Assembly: GCA_035536935.1 (NCBI GenBank)
Contig: DATLNC010000081.1
Location: 1 to 64,000 of the forward strand
Direction: 5' to 3'
Length of the DNA stretch: 64,000 bases
Origin: DATMER01 sp035536935
GTDB lineage: Bacteria > Acidobacteriota > Thermoanaerobaculia > Multivoradales > UBA5704
The notes beneath the pieces were generated by a model. It was given only the letters and a program-made list of their open reading frames with translations, had not been told where the DNA came from and did no database searches. A program made the position numbers and the translations under genes. Positions 8,566 to 18,782 of the stretch are shown one piece after another. Every line of letters begins with the position of its first letter. Positions within the stretch are counted from its first letter, which is position 1.

Positions 8566-10137
8566 CTAGCTTAGCGCCCCGCCCCAGGGGCGGGCCAGTT
8601 TCCTCCAGAGGACCGTAAGGACTTCCTCCTCGGCCGCAAGGGGGCGTTCCTCGTCGCGCATCAAGATCCGGACTCCGGACAATTCGGACGGCTTGCGTCC
8701 CGCCCACTCGGCGCCGGCCTTTCTCTTTTGCAGCACGAGCAGCCGGTCCTGGACGAGAAAGGCCTTGACCACTCCCGGAAAGAGGGCCGAAGACACGAAG
8801 GTGGGCGCCGCGATGCTCGAGGCTCCCAGGGCCACGTCGATGCCCAGCGTGCTCTCGACCTTGCGGGCGAAGTCGGCGTCGAACAGGCGCACGACCGTGC
8901 GGATGCCGGGGCTCGACTGGCGGGCGGCGAGACCGATTCCGAGGTTGACGGCGTCATCGTCGGTGACTGCGATCACCGCCCGGGCGTGGGCGATACCGGC
9001 CCGCAGGAGCGTGTCGTTCAGGCGCGCGTCGCCGACCACCACCGTGGCGCTGGACCGCACGTCGGCGAGAAATGGCCGGTCCGGATCGGCATCGACGGCG
9101 ACCACCGGCACCCCGACGGCGGTCAGCTCGCGGACGACGCGCAAGCCTACGTTTCCCATCCCCACCACCACGACGTGCCCGTGCTCGGGCATCGGCTGGC
9201 TGCCGAGGAGCTTGCGCAGGCGGGAGCCCACCAGGTAGTCGGTGAGCATCGAGTACAGCGTGGCCAGGGTGATCGAGCCGAGGATCATGAGAAGAACCTC
9301 GTACAGCTTGATCTCGGGGCCGACCTGGTCGGGTAGCACGACCTCGCCGTGCAGGTTCGCGATCGTGAGGAAGAGCGCATCCACCAGCGAGCGGCTCAGG
9401 CCGTAGAACACCGCGATGGTCAATGGGATCACGGCGCAGAGGCTCAGGACCAGCACCCGCAGAGAGAGCGGCTCCCCTTTCCAGGAGGCGGCGAGGCGGG
9501 ACAGGCCCTGGCCGATCCGGCGCAGGAGGGGCACGCGCTCGCCGCCTCGCTTGTCGGCGCGCTTGTCACCGATCATCCGGGGCGAGCTGAAGGCGCGGTC
9601 CCAATCCTCCTTGCGGCCCAGCAGCAGGCCGTCCGCCAGGGGGATCAGGCCCGGGGGAGGGCCGCCGCTCGCCCGGCCCACGACGAACGAGGTGCCCTGG
9701 AAGGAGAAGGTGCCCAGGACCGCCTCTCCGAGAGCGGCGGCGGCGAAGCTGGGAGCTGCCAGGGTGGACATGCCGAGCGCCCGCTGGAGGTCGAACGTGC
9801 CCTCGAGCTGGCGCGCCAGGCCCTGATCGAAGAGGCGGATCACCACGGGCATGTCCGGCCGCATGCGCCGGGCGTCCAGGGCGGCCTCGATGTTGACCAG
9901 GTCCAGGTCGGTGACGGCGATGAGCAGCCTGGCCGTGGCGAGCCCAGCCTCTTCGAGGACCTGGTCGACCCGGGCGTCGCCGATCATGATCCGGACGCCG
10001 AGGGACTCCGCGATCCGCCGCCGCTCGTCCCGCGCCTGGAGCGTGACGACCACGACCTCTTCGCCCAGGCGGTGGAGCAGCTCGACCACCCGGTACCCGA
10101 CGTCCCCGAGTCCGCAGACGATGCAGTGTCCGGTCAT
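8566..10137 (-). CDS. Potassium channel/TrkA-type protein with two RCK (NAD-binding) domains
   Basis: A 523-residue fusion. An N-terminal Rossmann RCK domain (CIVCGLGDVGYRVVELL, residues 1-120) is followed by a linker and two hydrophobic helices around residues 228-305. These flank a pore-loop-like stretch in which no canonical TVGYGD filter is seen. A second Rossmann domain (VVVVGMGNVGLRVVREL, ~345-460) and a TrkA_C-like tail complete it. RCK domains gate K+ channels or transporters in response to nucleotides or ions. The tandem-RCK plus 2-TM layout suggests K+ channel-like activity in the inner membrane; the missing filter signature leaves ion selectivity open. Confidence 0.83.
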   Translation of the reverse strand: MTGHCIVCGLGDVGYRVVELLHRLGEEVVVVTLQARDERRRIAESLGVRIMIGDARVDQVLEEAGLATARLLIAVTDLDLVNIEAALDARRMRPDMPVVIRLFDQGLARQLEGTFDLQRALGMSTLAAPSFAAAALGEAVLGTFSFQGTSFVVGRASGGPPPGLIPLADGLLLGRKEDWDRAFSSPRMIGDKRADKRGGERVPLLRRIGQGLSRLAASWKGEPLSLRVLVLSLCAVIPLTIAVFYGLSRSLVDALFLTIANLHGEVVLPDQVGPEIKLYEVLLMILGSITLATLYSMLTDYLVGSRLRKLLGSQPMPEHGHVVVVGMGNVGLRVVRELTAVGVPVVAVDADPDRPFLADVRSSATVVVGDARLNDTLLRAGIAHARAVIAVTDDDAVNLGIGLAARQSSPGIRTVVRLFDADFARKVESTLGIDVALGASSIAAPTFVSSALFPGVVKAFLVQDRLLVLQKRKAGAEWAGRKPSELSGVRILMRDEERPLAAEEEVLTVLWRKLARPWGGALS

Positions 10138-10313
10138 TGGCGCCCTACTCTATCTTCTTGGCGGGCCAAGCGCGGGCGGCGACCGGGAGACGCGCCTGAA
10201 GGAAGCGGTCCAGCCGTTCTGATATTTGGCTAAATCCTGCAGAAACGTTTTCAGCTCCTGGGCACTCCTCATGAACGGTTGGCGTTCCAGCCGTTTTCGA
10301 AAGGAGCGGGTTC

Positions 10314-13300
10314 ATGCGGCTGACGAACGCCTGGCGGATTCTTGCGCTGATCCTCTGTGTGCTCCCCGGAGAGGCAGCCGCCGCAACGTTCAACGTCTTC
10401 GGGCCCGAAGCCTTCGTACGGAACAACGGCAAGCCGGTCAACGTCGTCCGGAGCTTTCCGGCCGACCCCGCGGCCACGTACGTCCTTCACCTCGACAACG
10501 GCGGCGCCGGCCAGCAGTTCAAACGCGTCACGAGCGCGGTCGTCAAGCTCAACGGCGCCATCGTCCTCAAGGAAAGCGACTTCAACCAGGGTGTCGCGAC
10601 GCTCGATCGCGACGTGACCCTGAAGCCTGACAACAAGCTGGAGGTAGAGGTCCGCAGCGCTCCTGGAAGCGGTTTACACCTGGTCATCCAGGGGCGGAAT
10701 GGCTCCGTGCCGGACACGGAGGCTCCGTCCGCCGCCTTCCTTACGCCGGCCGATGCGAGCCTCCTGCTCAGCGCGACCCCCACGATCACTGCGGTCGTTT
10801 CCGATTCCGGATCGGGCGTCGATCCGGCCAGCGTCCGTCTGGTGCTCGATGGCCAGGACCGGACCGGAGAGGCGGAGGTGGATCTCCCGACCCTCGCGCT
10901 GGAGCTGTCCTCCCCTCTGGCACAAGGGCCCCACTCCGCCCAGCTTTCCGCGCGGGACCATGCGGGCAACCCGGCGAGCGCCACCCTCCATTTCAAGGTA
11001 GACACGGAGAGGCCTGCCCTGGCCATTCAAGAGCCTTCGAAGCCCGTCCTGACCGACGTGGAGAGGCTTTCCGTCCGGGTGGGCTACGGCGATTCCACCT
11101 CGGGTATCGACCTGGGTACGCTGCGGATCTCCCTCGACGGGACCGAGCTCGCCGGCTGCTCCCGGGATGGGGCATCCGCCACTTGCCAGACGCCCCTTCT
11201 CGATGCCGGTTTCCACGCGCTGAGGGCGGAGGTCCGGGACCTGGCCGGCCATGCCGCCTCGGCGAGCTTTACTTTTGAAACCGTCCTCGACCAGGAGGCG
11301 CCGGCCCTGTCGATCACCTCCCCCGACACTCCTTTGATCTTCGGCGACGCCACCCCCGCGTTGCGCGTCGAGTACGCCGATCCCCGCAGCGGGATCGCCC
11401 TCGGCTCCCTCCGCGTGCTGATCGACGGGGTCGACGTGACGGGCTCCTGCGAGATCGGACCCTCGGCTGCCGCCTGCGAGCCTCCGGTGCTCGGGCGCGG
11501 CACTCATGCCGTCTCGGCCCGGGTCGGCGACCAGCGCGGAAACATGGCGGAGGCCATCTTCTCCTTCGCCCTCGCATTTCCCCTGGAGATCGCCTTTACC
11601 GAGCCGCAGCCGGATTTCCTGACCGGAGTGGCTTCCGTGCGGGTGGCCGGCACCGTGTCGCCCGGGGCGCTTTCCGTCCGGGTCAACGGCGTCGAGGCCC
11701 GGGTCAACGGGGAGACCTTCACCATCGACGTCCTGGGCCTGCACGACGGCGTCAACGAGCTGGTCGCGGTGGCGGAGGATGGCTCCGGCAACGTCGGCAC
11801 GGCCACGGTCCGGGTCATCGCCGACACGACGGCGCCGGGCGTGAGCGTGACTTTCCCTGCCGAAGGCGCGGTGCTGTCGGCCCCCACGGTGACGGTGACC
11901 GGGCTCGTGAACGACCTGACGATCGGCACGGTGAGTGAGACGCACGCGACCGTAACCGTCAATGGAATTGCGGCGAGCGTCGAGAACCGCAGCTTCGTGG
12001 CGGCCGGCGTCCCGCTCCAGCCGGGTGCCAATCTCCTGACCGCCGTGGCGATGGACCGGGCGGGCAATCAGGCCTCCGCGAAGGTCTACGTCATGTTCGA
12101 GGAGCGGATCGGCGTGCCCTCGGTCCGGGCCGTTTCCGGGGATGGGCAGTCGGCGGCGGTCTCCACGGAGCTGCCCGAGCCGCTGGTCGTGGAAGTCGTC
12201 GATGCCGCCGGCCAGGCGTTGCCCGGCGCCCAGGTCGTCTTCCGCGTCGTGCAAGGGAACGGAACGCTCGCAGGAGGCGAGCGCGCCGCCGTCGTGCAGA
12301 CCGGTCCGCAGGGCCGGGCCGCCATCCGCTGGACGATCGGGAGCCGGGCCGGCAGGGGAGTCAACCGGGTGCGGGCGACGGTGGTGGGCGTCGCGGGGGA
12401 GGTGAGCTTCCTCGCAACGGCCCTGACCGCCGCTCCGTCAGCGATCGACGTCGCCTCCGGAGACAACCAGCGCGGAGCCGTAGGGTCGGAGATCTCCAGG
12501 CCCCTGTTCGCCGTGGTCACGGATGCGGGCCACAACCCGGTGCCCGGAGTGCCGGTCACTTTCCGCGTCACCCGGGGCGAGGGAGGTTTCGCCGGGACGG
12601 CGGGAGCGGACAGCGCGATCGTCGAGACCGACGAGAGCGGCCTTGCCTCGGCGCGCCTCATCCTCGGCCCTGAAGCGGGTCTGGACAACAACCGGGTGGA
12701 GGCGGCCTTCGACGGCCTCGCGACTCCTCCCGCGGTCTTCAAGGCTTCCGGGTTCCCGATCGGCGATCCGGCGCAGACCCGGATCTCCGGGGTCGTGCTG
12801 GACAATCAAGGCGTCGCGGTGCCGGGAGTGACGATGCGCCTGCGCGGCTCCGTCCTCACCACCGTGACGGACGGGGAGGGCCAGTTCCGGCTGGCGGGCG
12901 TTCCCGTGGGCCAGGTGTTCCTGATCGCCGACGCCAGCACCACGGTGCGGCCGGGGCATTGGGCGAGCCTCGAATACGAGATGTTCGCCCTCGCCGGGGT
13001 GGACAACACCCTGCCGCGGCCGATCTACATCCTGCCCCTCGACCTGCCGAACGGCGTCTACGTCGACGAGACCCGGGGCGGGACGGTGACGTTGCCCGAG
13101 GTCCCCGGCTTCGCGCTGGAGATCGCGCCGGGAACGGTCACGTTTCCGAGCGGCAGCAAGAGCGGCGTCGTGAGCGTCACCGCGGTCCACGCCGACCGCA
13201 TCCCGATGCCGCCGGGCGCGGGGATGCAGCCGCGCCTGATCGTGACGGTGCAGCCGGCCGGCGCGCTGTTCAATCCGCCTGCGAAGCTCACGCTGCCCAA

Positions 13301-15041
13301 CGTCAACGCCCTGGCGCCCGGCACGGTGACGGAGCTGTTCTCGTTCGATCACGACATCGGGGAGTTCGTGGCGATCGGCACCGGCACGGTCAGCGAGGAC
13401 GGCCTGGTGGTGAAGTCGGACCCCGGCTTCGGCATCCTGGAGGCGGGCTGGCACTGCGGCGCGCCTCCGTCCGGAAGGGGAGCGGCGGTCACGGTCGACG
13501 TGCGCATCACGACCCCGGCCCCGGTGGTGGTGGGCAAGGAGCAGACGTTCATGATCGAAGCCGCGGGGTCTCCGTCCGACGACGTGGAGTACTCCTGGTC
13601 GATCGACGGGCCCGGGATCGCCACGCTCAATCCTTCCGGCTCGGGCCTCTGCCCCAATTCCGGCCGGTGCGACACGGTCGCGACCGGAGCCGCGTCCGGC
13701 AAGGCGATGGCCACGGTCACGCTGACCTGCACGACCACCGGAGCCACCGACCAGGACCAGATCGAGGTCATCGTTCCCGAGGTCGAGATCAAGGCCGATT
13801 ACATCGATCAGGACAATCCCGAAACCGAGATCTACATCCCTCTCCTCTTTCCCCTGGTCTATGGCGGCTCGGAGCCCTCCACCTCGGACAATCTCAAGCT
13901 CAGGGCCGCGGTCTCGCCTGCGGAAGCCGAGGTCCTGCGCTACACCTGGAGCGTGACCGGCCCGGGAGCGTCCGAATACACGCCGCCGCCGCCTTCAGCC
14001 GACGCTTCCGAATGGAACGTCGGAGATATCAAGTCCCAGGCCGGGGAGCTGGAGTTCAAGGTCGCCGTCGACTTCAAGGGCGGAGGCCGCAGCGAAGAAA
14101 AGAGGAAGATCGAGGTCGGTATCCGCACGGACGACGTGATCCTGATCGGTTGGATCGACAGCGACGGGGTGCCGCTCGGCGGGGCCGCGCCTCGGGTGGA
14201 GAGAGACCTGCGCCGTGAGGGACCTCCCGTCCCTAGCGCGCTGGACTGCAACTTGTTCATCGCGTCAATTTCGCATGGCTCCACGAGCATCGAAGGCAAC
14301 AACTTGACCCTGTTGGACCGGGAGTACATCCTCAACTGGATGTTCAAGTATGCCCCCAATCCAAATCCCTTCACGGTCATCCCGGGCGGCGATTTCCGCG
14401 AGGGGGATCGCATTTCCTATGACAAGGTTTCTCAGTTCGCCGACAGTGTCACCTTCTACAAGCTGTGGAACCATTTCCAGATCAAGTTTCGCGCTGACGG
14501 CCGCGGGTTCAAGGAGGCGCCCACCATCCTGCGCGCCGAAGTGCGGATTGGCCATACCAAGAACCCGTGCGGATCAGTCGCGGGGTTCCTGGGCATCTTC
14601 CCCGGACAGGCGGGACCGGCCAACGGGCTTCACTTTTCGGACTATCACCACGCCTCCTTGATCAACGACGGGAGCCCCGACGCGGGCGCCGTCAGCGCCT
14701 TCAATGTCCTGATGAGCAAGGAGCTCCCGCAGACCGTCCCGCCTGTCTTCTGGGAGGACATCGGCTCGAAGATCGAGTTCTGGTTCGACCGCGGGACGAG
14801 CCCTGTGATCGTGGCGCAGCCATACCCGACGTACTTCGAGTACAGGAACGGCCGCCTTGTCAACCAGGTGCAGCAGGCTCCGGTCCCGCGGGCCAACTTC
14901 CGCCAAAATGCCTATCCATTTGGAACCGTGTTGTGCTGGCACAGCAAGGTGACCCTGGACTTCACGCCAGGAGGGCGTTGCGGAGACGCGACCCTTCCTG
15001 CTGATCCCACCGCGAGGATCCCCCTGTATGTTCGGCCATGA
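10314..15041 (+). CDS. Large secreted multidomain Ig-like protein
   Basis: A 1575-residue exported protein. A signal peptide (LALILCVLPGEAAA) is followed by an N-terminal beta domain. Three homologous Ig-like repeats come next (residues ~135-420, each opening D-x-E-x-PS/AL and carrying SGxDxxSxRxxLDG), then two Ig-like domains starting TAPGVSV-type. Two Big_1 (invasin-like) domains follow at ~600-810, each beginning SGDxQ, then a carboxypeptidase-regulatory domain (~825-900) and a C-terminal ~650-residue part with further beta domains. The C-terminal 250 residues are not recognised. Start ATG 10314 has a clear AAAGGAG site. It heads a three-gene operon with the next two genes. A surface or extracellular structural/adhesive role is inferred. 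Confidence 0.87.
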   Translation: MRLTNAWRILALILCVLPGEAAAATFNVFGPEAFVRNNGKPVNVVRSFPADPAATYVLHLDNGGAGQQFKRVTSAVVKLNGAIVLKESDFNQGVATLDRDVTLKPDNKLEVEVRSAPGSGLHLVIQGRNGSVPDTEAPSAAFLTPADASLLLSATPTITAVVSDSGSGVDPASVRLVLDGQDRTGEAEVDLPTLALELSSPLAQGPHSAQLSARDHAGNPASATLHFKVDTERPALAIQEPSKPVLTDVERLSVRVGYGDSTSGIDLGTLRISLDGTELAGCSRDGASATCQTPLLDAGFHALRAEVRDLAGHAASASFTFETVLDQEAPALSITSPDTPLIFGDATPALRVEYADPRSGIALGSLRVLIDGVDVTGSCEIGPSAAACEPPVLGRGTHAVSARVGDQRGNMAEAIFSFALAFPLEIAFTEPQPDFLTGVASVRVAGTVSPGALSVRVNGVEARVNGETFTIDVLGLHDGVNELVAVAEDGSGNVGTATVRVIADTTAPGVSVTFPAEGAVLSAPTVTVTGLVNDLTIGTVSETHATVTVNGIAASVENRSFVAAGVPLQPGANLLTAVAMDRAGNQASAKVYVMFEERIGVPSVRAVSGDGQSAAVSTELPEPLVVEVVDAAGQALPGAQVVFRVVQGNGTLAGGERAAVVQTGPQGRAAIRWTIGSRAGRGVNRVRATVVGVAGEVSFLATALTAAPSAIDVASGDNQRGAVGSEISRPLFAVVTDAGHNPVPGVPVTFRVTRGEGGFAGTAGADSAIVETDESGLASARLILGPEAGLDNNRVEAAFDGLATPPAVFKASGFPIGDPAQTRISGVVLDNQGVAVPGVTMRLRGSVLTTVTDGEGQFRLAGVPVGQVFLIADASTTVRPGHWASLEYEMFALAGVDNTLPRPIYILPLDLPNGVYVDETRGGTVTLPEVPGFALEIAPGTVTFPSGSKSGVVSVTAVHADRIPMPPGAGMQPRLIVTVQPAGALFNPPAKLTLPNVNALAPGTVTELFSFDHDIGEFVAIGTGTVSEDGLVVKSDPGFGILEAGWHCGAPPSGRGAAVTVDVRITTPAPVVVGKEQTFMIEAAGSPSDDVEYSWSIDGPGIATLNPSGSGLCPNSGRCDTVATGAASGKAMATVTLTCTTTGATDQDQIEVIVPEVEIKADYIDQDNPETEIYIPLLFPLVYGGSEPSTSDNLKLRAAVSPAEAEVLRYTWSVTGPGASEYTPPPPSADASEWNVGDIKSQAGELEFKVAVDFKGGGRSEEKRKIEVGIRTDDVILIGWIDSDGVPLGGAAPRVERDLRREGPPVPSALDCNLFIASISHGSTSIEGNNLTLLDREYILNWMFKYAPNPNPFTVIPGGDFREGDRISYDKVSQFADSVTFYKLWNHFQIKFRADGRGFKEAPTILRAEVRIGHTKNPCGSVAGFLGIFPGQAGPANGLHFSDYHHASLINDGSPDAGAVSAFNVLMSKELPQTVPPVFWEDIGSKIEFWFDRGTSPVIVAQPYPTYFEYRNGRLVNQVQQAPVPRANFRQNAYPFGTVLCWHSKVTLDFTPGGRCGDATLPADPTARIPLYVRP

Positions 15042-15060
15042 GGAAGGAAGGAGGAGCGGC

Positions 15061-18000
15061 ATGCTGAGAGTCGGTCTTGCTCTGCTCGTCACGGCGGCTC
15101 TCGCGGCCGGCGCGCCCGCGCAGTCCCTCCCGGAGGGGAGCTGCAGCGTCAGCGTCCTCAATCAGACCTCCTTCGTCCGGGCCGACGGCACCTGGGAGCT
15201 GCCCAACATCCCGTCCAACATGGGGCCGGTCCGCGCCAGGGTCACCTGCGTGAGCAACGGCCGCACCCTCAGCGGCTCCTCGGACTTCTTCGAGGTCCGC
15301 ACCAACCGGGTGAGCGGCATCCCGAAAGTCGTGCTCGGCGTTGCGGCTCCGACCCCGCTCCGCATCTCGGTCTCGGCGCCGGCGGCCTCCCTGACCACGG
15401 TAGGGCAGACGGTCCAGCTCGCCGCGACCGCCACCTTCACGAACGGCTCCACCGCGAACGTGACCTCGACAGGCACGGTCTATACGACTACCGATCCACG
15501 CGTTGCCACCGTCAGCCCCCAGGGTCTGGTCACGGCCGTCGCCAGCGGACGCGTGCTGGTCACGGCCCTTCACGAAGCGATCCTCGGAGCCATCCTGATC
15601 GATGTCTCGGTCTCGGGAGACTCCGACGGCGACGGGCTCGCCGACGATCTCGAGCTGGCCAACGGGCTGAACCCCAACGATCCTATAGACGCGCTAGAGG
15701 ACCTCGACGCCGACGGCCTCACGAACCGCCAGGAGCTGGCCGAATTCGGCACCGGGCTCCGGAACGCCGACAGCGACGGCGACGGCATCCTCGACGGCGA
15801 GGAGGTGGCGGCCGGCGCCGATGGTTTCGCGACCAACCCCTTGCTTGCCGACACCGATGGGGACGGCCTGCGCGACCGCCTGGAGGTCACGACGGGGAGC
15901 GATCCCACGGACCCCGCCAGCTACAACCTCGCCCAGGCGCTGCAGTCCCTGCAGATCGTGCCGGGCTCTTTCGTCCTGACCTTCAACACGATCCTCCCAG
16001 AGGCCTCACGGCAGCTCGAGGTCGTGGGCCGCCTGATCGACGGCTTCGAGCTCGACCTGACCTCGACGGCGCGGGGCACGAGCTATCAGTCCAGCAACCT
16101 GGGGGTCTGCAGCTTCGGTTCCGAGAGCGGGCGGGTGTTCGCCGGAACGACGGGCTCCTGCACCGTCACGGCCAGCAACGGCGGCCGCTCCGCCCAGGCC
16201 GGCGGCATCGTGAGGACCTTCGCTCCCACGGCGCTGTCGTTCCTCGACATCCCCGGCTATGCGAACAACGTCGACGTGAGCGGGAGCTTCGCCTATGTCG
16301 CGGCCGGTGCGGCCGGGCTCGTCGTCGTGGACGTGTCGAACCGGAACGCTCCGGTGATCGCCGGAGAGCGCGATACGGTCGGCAACGCCAACGACGTCGT
16401 GGTCGAGGGCGATCGCGCTTACGTGGCCGACGGCGCCTCGGGTCTCCAGATCCTGGACGTCGGCGACCCGGCAGCCCCGGTCGTCCTCGGCTCCGTGGAC
16501 ACTCCGGGCAACGCGCAGGACGTCGTGGTGCGCGGCCCCCTGGCCTACGTGGCCGACGGCGCTTCCGGCCTCCACGTGATCGACGTCACCGACCCGGCGG
16601 CGCCGCAGATCCTCGGCACGGTGAGCACCGGCAGCTACGCCCGGGGTGTCGACGTGGCGCAGGAGCGGGGGCTTGCCGTGGTGGCGGATCAGAGCGCCGG
16701 CGTGCGGCTGGTCGACGTGTCGGATCCGGCTCTTCCGGCGCTGCTCGGCAGCGTGGCCACCGGCGACGCCAGGGACGTGGTCGTCCAGGGCGACACCGCG
16801 TACGTGGCCGACTTCTCGGGCAGCTTCACCACGGTCGACGTCACCGATCCGGCCGCCCCCGCCATCCTCTCCAGGACGTCTCTGCCCGAAGGCGGCATGC
16901 TGACGGACGTGGCCGTCGTCAACGGCTTCGCCTTCGGTGCCGACGTCTTCTTCGTCAACGGAGTGCCGATCATCGACGTCTCCGCCCCCGCCAACGCTTT
17001 GGTGAGGACCATCCTCAACTTCGCGGGCTTCCGGGACGACAACGGCACCGGCATCGCGGTCGATGGTGCCTACGTTTACCTGACCGCCGCGCTCGACATC
17101 GCCGAGAACGGGACGAGCGGCCAGACGCGCCTCTACATCGGCCAGTACCTGGACCAGGACGTCGCGGGCGAGCCCCCGAGCGTCCGGATCACCTCTCCCA
17201 CGGCGGGGAGCGCGGCGATCGGGGGGACGGTCCTCTCCGTGTCGGTCGATGCCACGGATGACGTGACCGTCGCGGTCGTCGAGCTCCTGGCCGGCGGACA
17301 GGTGGTCTCCACCGACTCGGCGGCGCCCTACCAGTTCACGCTCACGGTCCCCACGGGAGCGCCGACTCTCACCCTGGGAGCGCGCGCCCTCGACCTGGGC
17401 GGCAACGTCGGAGTCGCGGCCGACGTGGTGATCGATGTCATACCCGACCCGCTGACGACCGCGGCCGGCCGGGTCGTCGACGAAGAGGGGAACCCGGTCG
17501 CCGGGGCAACGGTAACGGCCGACACCGGCCTGTCCGGGGCGACGGCGGCGGACGGCACCTTCTCGATCGCGGGTCTGCCGACCATCCAGGGGGCCATCAG
17601 CGTCTCGGCCTCTGCAACCGTGGCCGGCGAGGTCCTGAGCGGCCGGTCCGATCCGAAGGAGCCCGTGCCGGGCGGCGTCACGGACTTCGGCGACGTCGGC
17701 CTCCGCTCCGGGGCGGTCGTAGGCTATTACGACCTCGCCTGGAATGAAGGCAGCCCCGCCCAGGTGGCGCCGATCGAGATCGCCGGCTTCGACGCCGTCG
17801 ACGTGGGGGACCTCGACACCGCCGATCTCAGCCGGTTCGACATCCTGTTCGTCCAGAACCCGAACAACTTCTGGTTCTCGCCGATCTACACCGCGAACCT
17901 GGCGAAGATATTCAGCTTCGTCGAGAACGGCGGCGTCCTGATCCTTCACGACCGCAACGTGAGCGCCGCCGCGAGCGTCCTACCGGGCTCGCCCGGCACC

Positions 18001-18348
18001 ATCGTCCGGGACTTCTCGCACGCGAGCGACATCCAGATCGTCGACGGCTCCACCCGGGTGACCGACGGCCCTGGCGGGATCCTGACCGACGCCTCGCTCG
18101 ACAATGGGAACTCTTCCAGCCATGGCTATGTGCTGTCGACCACCATACCCGCTGGAGCGGCGGGTATCCTGAGCACCTCGAACCCGCAGCACCTGGTGCT
18201 GTACTCGTACGGCTACGGACGGGGGACGGTCATCTATTCCACCATTCCTCTCGATTACTACCTGGCTGGATTCGGGTTCGAGGCCCTCAACATCAACATG
18301 CGCAACTACGCGGCCAACGTGCTCGCGTGGGCGAACGAGCTGCGCTGA
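15061..18348 (+). CDS. Secreted protein with Big_2, calcium-binding (thrombospondin type 3), LVIVD propeller and C-terminal ThuA/GATase-like domains
   Basis: A 1095-residue exported protein starting at ATG 15061 after AAGGAGGAG; an upstream in-frame ATG at 15028 overlaps the previous gene and is less likely. Order: signal peptide, N-terminal beta domain, Big_2-like domain (~100-190), calcium-binding repeats of type DSDGDGLADD (~195-290), then about six LVIVD propeller blades (~395-700, AYVADGASGLxxxDVxDPAAP). These are followed by an Ig-like domain, a carboxypeptidase-regulatory domain and a C-terminal ~200 residues (residues FDILFVQNP, ENGGVLILHD) resembling ThuA/class I glutamine-amidotransferase folds. 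It lies 19 bp after the previous gene and probably shares its transcript. The propeller and Ca2+ repeats suggest an extracellular scaffold. Confidence 0.86.
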   Translation: MLRVGLALLVTAALAAGAPAQSLPEGSCSVSVLNQTSFVRADGTWELPNIPSNMGPVRARVTCVSNGRTLSGSSDFFEVRTNRVSGIPKVVLGVAAPTPLRISVSAPAASLTTVGQTVQLAATATFTNGSTANVTSTGTVYTTTDPRVATVSPQGLVTAVASGRVLVTALHEAILGAILIDVSVSGDSDGDGLADDLELANGLNPNDPIDALEDLDADGLTNRQELAEFGTGLRNADSDGDGILDGEEVAAGADGFATNPLLADTDGDGLRDRLEVTTGSDPTDPASYNLAQALQSLQIVPGSFVLTFNTILPEASRQLEVVGRLIDGFELDLTSTARGTSYQSSNLGVCSFGSESGRVFAGTTGSCTVTASNGGRSAQAGGIVRTFAPTALSFLDIPGYANNVDVSGSFAYVAAGAAGLVVVDVSNRNAPVIAGERDTVGNANDVVVEGDRAYVADGASGLQILDVGDPAAPVVLGSVDTPGNAQDVVVRGPLAYVADGASGLHVIDVTDPAAPQILGTVSTGSYARGVDVAQERGLAVVADQSAGVRLVDVSDPALPALLGSVATGDARDVVVQGDTAYVADFSGSFTTVDVTDPAAPAILSRTSLPEGGMLTDVAVVNGFAFGADVFFVNGVPIIDVSAPANALVRTILNFAGFRDDNGTGIAVDGAYVYLTAALDIAENGTSGQTRLYIGQYLDQDVAGEPPSVRITSPTAGSAAIGGTVLSVSVDATDDVTVAVVELLAGGQVVSTDSAAPYQFTLTVPTGAPTLTLGARALDLGGNVGVAADVVIDVIPDPLTTAAGRVVDEEGNPVAGATVTADTGLSGATAADGTFSIAGLPTIQGAISVSASATVAGEVLSGRSDPKEPVPGGVTDFGDVGLRSGAVVGYYDLAWNEGSPAQVAPIEIAGFDAVDVGDLDTADLSRFDILFVQNPNNFWFSPIYTANLAKIFSFVENGGVLILHDRNVSAAASVLPGSPGTIVRDFSHASDIQIVDGSTRVTDGPGGILTDASLDNGNSSSHGYVLSTTIPAGAAGILSTSNPQHLVLYSYGYGRGTVIYSTIPLDYYLAGFGFEALNINMRNYAANVLAWANELR

Positions 18349-18368
18349 GGCGCGCGAAGGGAGCCGGG

Positions 18369-18716
18369 ATGAAAGGTTTGCGAAACGGGATCATCGTGGC
18401 CATCGTGGCCATCGTGGCTTTGGGCCTTTTTCTCGCCCCGGTGCGGGGCCAGGAAGGGACTGGAAGGGTCAAGGGGACGGTGCGGCTTGGGGAGAGCCCT
18501 CTCGCGGGAGCCCGGGTCCTCCTGGGGAGCTCCGCGGACTCGCGGTTCGGGCAGGAGACCTCGACCGACGCCGAGGGGAGCTTCCTCGTGCAGGCCGTCC
18601 CCTTGGGGGTAGTGAAGATCAACGTCTTCGCGGACGGGAAGTTCGTCGTGATGGGAGAGGGCATCCTGGAACGGCCGGGGGAGACGATCACCGTCCTTCT
18701 GCAGGCGGAGCCCTGA
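18369..18716 (+). CDS. Small exported carboxypeptidase-regulatory-like domain protein
   Basis: A 115-residue protein with a strong signal sequence (IIVAIVAIVALGLFLAPV) and a single beta-sandwich of the carboxypeptidase regulatory/TonB-plug-like type (GTVRLGESPLAGARVLL, then SFLVQAVPLGVVKINV). Start ATG 18369 has GGGAG upstream, 20 bp after the stop of the previous gene, so it is the third gene of the secreted-protein operon. The same domain type is embedded in both large upstream proteins, which supports a joint role at the cell surface. An imperfect hairpin follows the stop. Confidence 0.75.
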   Translation: MKGLRNGIIVAIVAIVALGLFLAPVRGQEGTGRVKGTVRLGESPLAGARVLLGSSADSRFGQETSTDAEGSFLVQAVPLGVVKINVFADGKFVVMGEGILERPGETITVLLQAEP

Positions 18717-18743
18717 GATGAGAAGATCTCCGGTCAAGGCGGC

Positions 18744-18775
18744 GACGGCCCGCCGTCAGCTTGCGACGGGCCGTC
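18744..18775. terminator. Hairpin between convergent genes
   Basis: Inverted repeat GACGGCCCG (18744-18752) and CGGGCCGTC (18767-18775) with a 14-nt loop, placed between the secreted-protein operon and the convergent DoxX gene. There is no T-tract on either side, so it is a terminator only by position and stem strength; it could serve both strands. Confidence 0.5.
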
Positions 18776-18782
18776 GTCAACT

